Shown here piece after piece: positions 63,934 through 64,000 of a stretch of DNA of 64,000 bases. Both the position numbers and the translations under genes were made by a program. The notes under the pieces are model-generated. The model searched no databases and was not told the DNA's origin. It worked only from the letters and a program-made list of their open reading frames with translations. The first letter of the stretch is position 1; the number at the start of each line of letters is the position of its first letter. Source of the DNA: Aliibacillus thermotolerans (GTDB lineage Bacteria; Bacillota; Bacilli; Bacillales; Marinococcaceae); contig NZ_WKJG01000050.1 in the NCBI RefSeq assembly GCF_027853235.1, forward strand, positions 102,707-166,706, written 5' to 3'.

Positions 63934-64000
63934 TCAAATTCCATACATTCCTTCGTCCTGCGTATCCATGAGGTGGAGGTCAGATATGCTTTCTAACAGG
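63934..64000 (-). CDS. Possible C-terminal end of an upstream gene
   Basis: One minus-strand frame is open from the window edge to a TGA at 63934-63936 (21 residues, ending LLESISDLHLMDTQDEGMYG and one more). It may be the tail of the gene preceding der. Too short to name. Confidence 0.3.
   Translation of the reverse strand, partial: LLESISDLHLMDTQDEGMYGI

Noticed and set aside
1..64000. CRISPR array, tRNA/rRNA genes, prophage or transposase
   Set aside because: No regularly spaced direct repeats, no tRNA-like cloverleaf and no integrase or transposase motifs were seen.

Overview
The window reads as a housekeeping block from an AT-rich, endospore-forming Bacillaceae chromosome. The gene order closely follows the Bacillus subtilis region der-gpsA-spoIVA-folE-mtrB-hepS-menG-hepT-ndk-cheR-aro/trp-hisC-tyrA-ypiA-qcrABC-dapB-bshBA-cca-birA-panBCD-dinG-aspB-dnaD-nth-ponA-recU. 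Sporulation genes (spoIVA, spoVIF-like, ypjB, racA-like), bacillithiol genes (bshA, bshB1), a TRAP protein (mtrB) and a menaquinol bc complex support this placement. The genus cannot be fixed from the sequence alone. I saw no tRNA, rRNA, CRISPR array, prophage or insertion sequence.

Layout by region. 1-7.5 kb: a truncated YpgR-like gene, a metallophosphoesterase, an overlapping DUF3891/thioredoxin/redoxin trio, ilvA, a small membrane protein, and a phasin-like plus UbiB kinase pair. 7.6-17.7 kb: yppE, racA-like, a RemA-like gene, recU, ponA, a double dynamin GTPase, nth and dnaD. 17.8-31.2 kb: aspB, ypmB, an adenosine-type deaminase, dinG, the panBCD operon, and the tightly overlapping mazG-like/dapB/bshB1/bshA/cca/birA operon. 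31.3-38.7 kb: a YitT-family gene, a YugP-like zinc protease, ypjB, ypjA, qcrCBA, ypiF and ypiA. 39-50 kb: the aromatic supra-operon aroC-aroB-aroH-trpEDCFBA-hisC-tyrA. 50-64 kb: cheR, ndk, the polyprenyl/menaquinone cluster, mtrB, folE, spoIVA, yphF, yphE, spoVIF-like, gpsA, plsY and der.

How the parts fit together. Chorismate made by AroB/AroC is used by TrpE, AroH and MqnA. MqnA lies with UbiX-like and UbiA-like genes between hepT and menG, so this organism probably makes menaquinone by the futalosine route, with HepS/HepT supplying the prenyl tail, MenG methylating the product and QcrABC using it. TRAP (mtrB) and its target upstream of trpE (GAG/UAG repeats, a terminator and a CU-rich tract able to sequester the trpE ribosome site) are both present. 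The pan, bsh, birA and dapB genes supply cofactors, thiol and cell-wall precursors.

The most novel item I can support is an unannotated small-RNA locus of roughly 100 nt between tyrA and ypiA (about 38832-38963, minus strand). It has its own promoter, a pyrimidine-rich hairpin loop that could pair with ribosome binding sites, an intrinsic terminator containing a cre-like sequence, and an inverted repeat over the -35 element. Also notable are two intergenic elements of about 310-325 bp with related ends, a RemA-like gene beside recU, and several operator-like palindromes. No multi-gene defence or mobile system was found; the window is largely ordinary core genome.
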